Positions 32,805-33,680 of a DNA stretch of 33,680 bases are shown here, one piece after another. The notes beneath the pieces are model-generated. The model searched no databases. It saw only the letters and a program-made list of their open reading frames with translations, and was not told the DNA's origin. Both the position numbers and the translations under genes were made by a program. The stretch comes from a virus. How positions within the stretch are numbered: position 1 is the first letter of the stretch; each line of letters begins with the position of its first letter. The stretch is from positions 1-33,680 of IMG/VR virus record IMGVR_UViG_3300008113_000188; one strand, given 5' to 3'.

Positions 32805-33680
32805 TTATTTTACCCCACTTAATAATGCGCTCTTATACATCTCAGCCATTTGGCGTGCTTTATCTGTTTTAAATGCTTCGTCTGTTACTAGACCGCCAAT
32901 AGGTGCAACAGAGCTTCCATAACCAACTTGACCTAAAGAACCAGTGTCACCAAGTGGGGAAACTTGCAGTGGTGTTTGGTTTAAAAAGGTTTGAAACATC
33001 CCTGGACGCACATTACCAAATGCATTAGTTGGTAATGCTGCGCCAGGGGGTAATTGCGCTGGTGTGGTGCTGCCATATTCAGCTGTTGCTGGTACTGGTG
33101 TAGTGCTTAATGGATTTGATGTATTGAATGGCAAGTCAATGGGGGCACCCATTTGCCCTGCATTTAGTACACCTTGGATTGCATCATATCCAGATTGACC
33201 GGACTTAACTTTTGCAGCAAGGGTTGGATTGCGTTGGGCCCAGATCTGCATACCAATGTCCCGTGCAGAATCCATTTTGCTTTGATCACCAGACTTTGCA
33301 GCAGCTGCACGTGCAGTTTCGTAACGCTGAAGATCTGGGTTTTGCGCCGCCATCTGTGCGGTACGAGAAGCTTCTTGTTGATACGCACGTTCTGCAGCTG
33401 GGGTGCCGCCGCCAGAAAAACCGCTGCTTGCATAAGGAATGAAACTAGCGGCATTACCTCCTCCAAGTCCACCACCAGCAGCTGGGCCACCAGCAGCACG
33501 AGCAGCAGCACTCAAACGAAGCTCAGCATCTCGATAAGATTCGCCCGTTTTATCCCTGGGGGGAATACTACCTACGCTATTTGAACGACGAGCCGTATCA
33601 GCAGTTAAGCCAGCCCCAAGTAAAGAGCCTAATCCCAAAGCATAACGACCCAATTGAGATGCACCGCCAATTACACGAGC
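32805..33680 (-). CDS. Virion-type protein, partial (N-terminus off the edge)
   Basis: The frame is open to the right edge: upstream of the TTG at 33653 it continues as ARVIGGASQLGRYALGLGSL and further. That TTG is therefore probably not the start, and the real N-terminus lies outside. The protein is rich in Ala, Gly, Ser and Pro, with a glycine-alanine hydrophobic stretch near the visible start and a long central helix (QQEASRTAQMAAQNPDLQRYETARAA). The composition suits an internal virion or tail-adaptor protein. It belongs to the minus-strand structural run; function unknown. Confidence 0.6.
   Translation of the reverse strand, partial: ARVIGGASQLGRYALGLGSLLGAGLTADTARRSNSVGSIPPRDKTGESYRDAELRLSAAARAAGGPAAGGGLGGGNAASFIPYASSGFSGGGTPAAERAYQQEASRTAQMAAQNPDLQRYETARAAAAKSGDQSKMDSARDIGMQIWAQRNPTLAAKVKSGQSGYDAIQGVLNAGQMGAPIDLPFNTSNPLSTTPVPATAEYGSTTPAQLPPGAALPTNAFGNVRPGMFQTFLNQTPLQVSPLGDTGSLGQVGYGSSVAPIGGLVTDEAFKTDKARQMAEMYKSALLSGVK

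Overview
The window looks like part of a tailed double-stranded DNA phage of cyanobacteria (a cyanophage). Three things point to this: small basic proteins of kinds I associate with cyanophages, two host-metabolism genes seen in cyanophages (an S-adenosylmethionine decarboxylase, speD, and a protein resembling the phycobilisome-degradation adaptor NblA), and many dense, ATGA-overlapping genes encoding virion and lysis proteins. An NblA-like protein would fit a phycobilisome-containing host (Synechococcus/Cyanobium type) rather than Prochlorococcus. I see no terminase, portal, capsid or DNA polymerase gene and no tRNA, so this is a fragment. Coding runs off both ends.

Layout. Positions 1-3225 (minus) hold a small-gene cluster, then an operon read right to left: two micro-ORFs, a GT2 glycosyltransferase and two sugar-type methyltransferases, ending in a 13-bp hairpin. 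Positions 3278-9300 (mostly plus) are the replication and metabolism block: a PD-(D/E)XK nuclease, small genes, a primase-polymerase/SF3 helicase fusion, speD and a GT4 glycosyltransferase, closed by a strong terminator. Positions 9300-9637 are non-coding, with a collinear 65-nt inverted repeat around short direct repeats. Positions 9638-11944 (plus) carry two HNH-type genes, a virion-like protein and two small proteins. Positions 11945-15839 (minus) carry a two-domain endolysin and tail-fibre genes, one with an S74 chaperone end. Positions 15889-19435 (plus, with one minus gene) carry a DNA-binding protein, a Dam-like protein with an altered catalytic motif, dCTP deaminase and a DUF3310 protein. 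Positions 19423-23481 (minus) carry the NblA-like gene, a GH24 lysozyme, two small basic proteins, a 745-residue virion-type protein and an HNH nuclease. A small plus-strand DNA-binding gene follows. Positions 23899-33680 (minus) carry a GT4-methyltransferase fusion, a 1044-residue collagen-like fibre, further structural proteins and a transglycosylase.

How the genes may work together. The primase-helicase, nuclease, dCTP deaminase and DUF3310 protein serve DNA replication and nucleotide supply. SpeD and the NblA-like protein would redirect host polyamine and light-harvesting metabolism. Three different peptidoglycan hydrolases serve lysis and entry. My main inference is that the glycosyltransferases and methyltransferases, which make up a large share of the window, modify a virion surface, and that the threonine-rich collagen-like fibre is an obvious candidate substrate. 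This is a hypothesis from gene content only.
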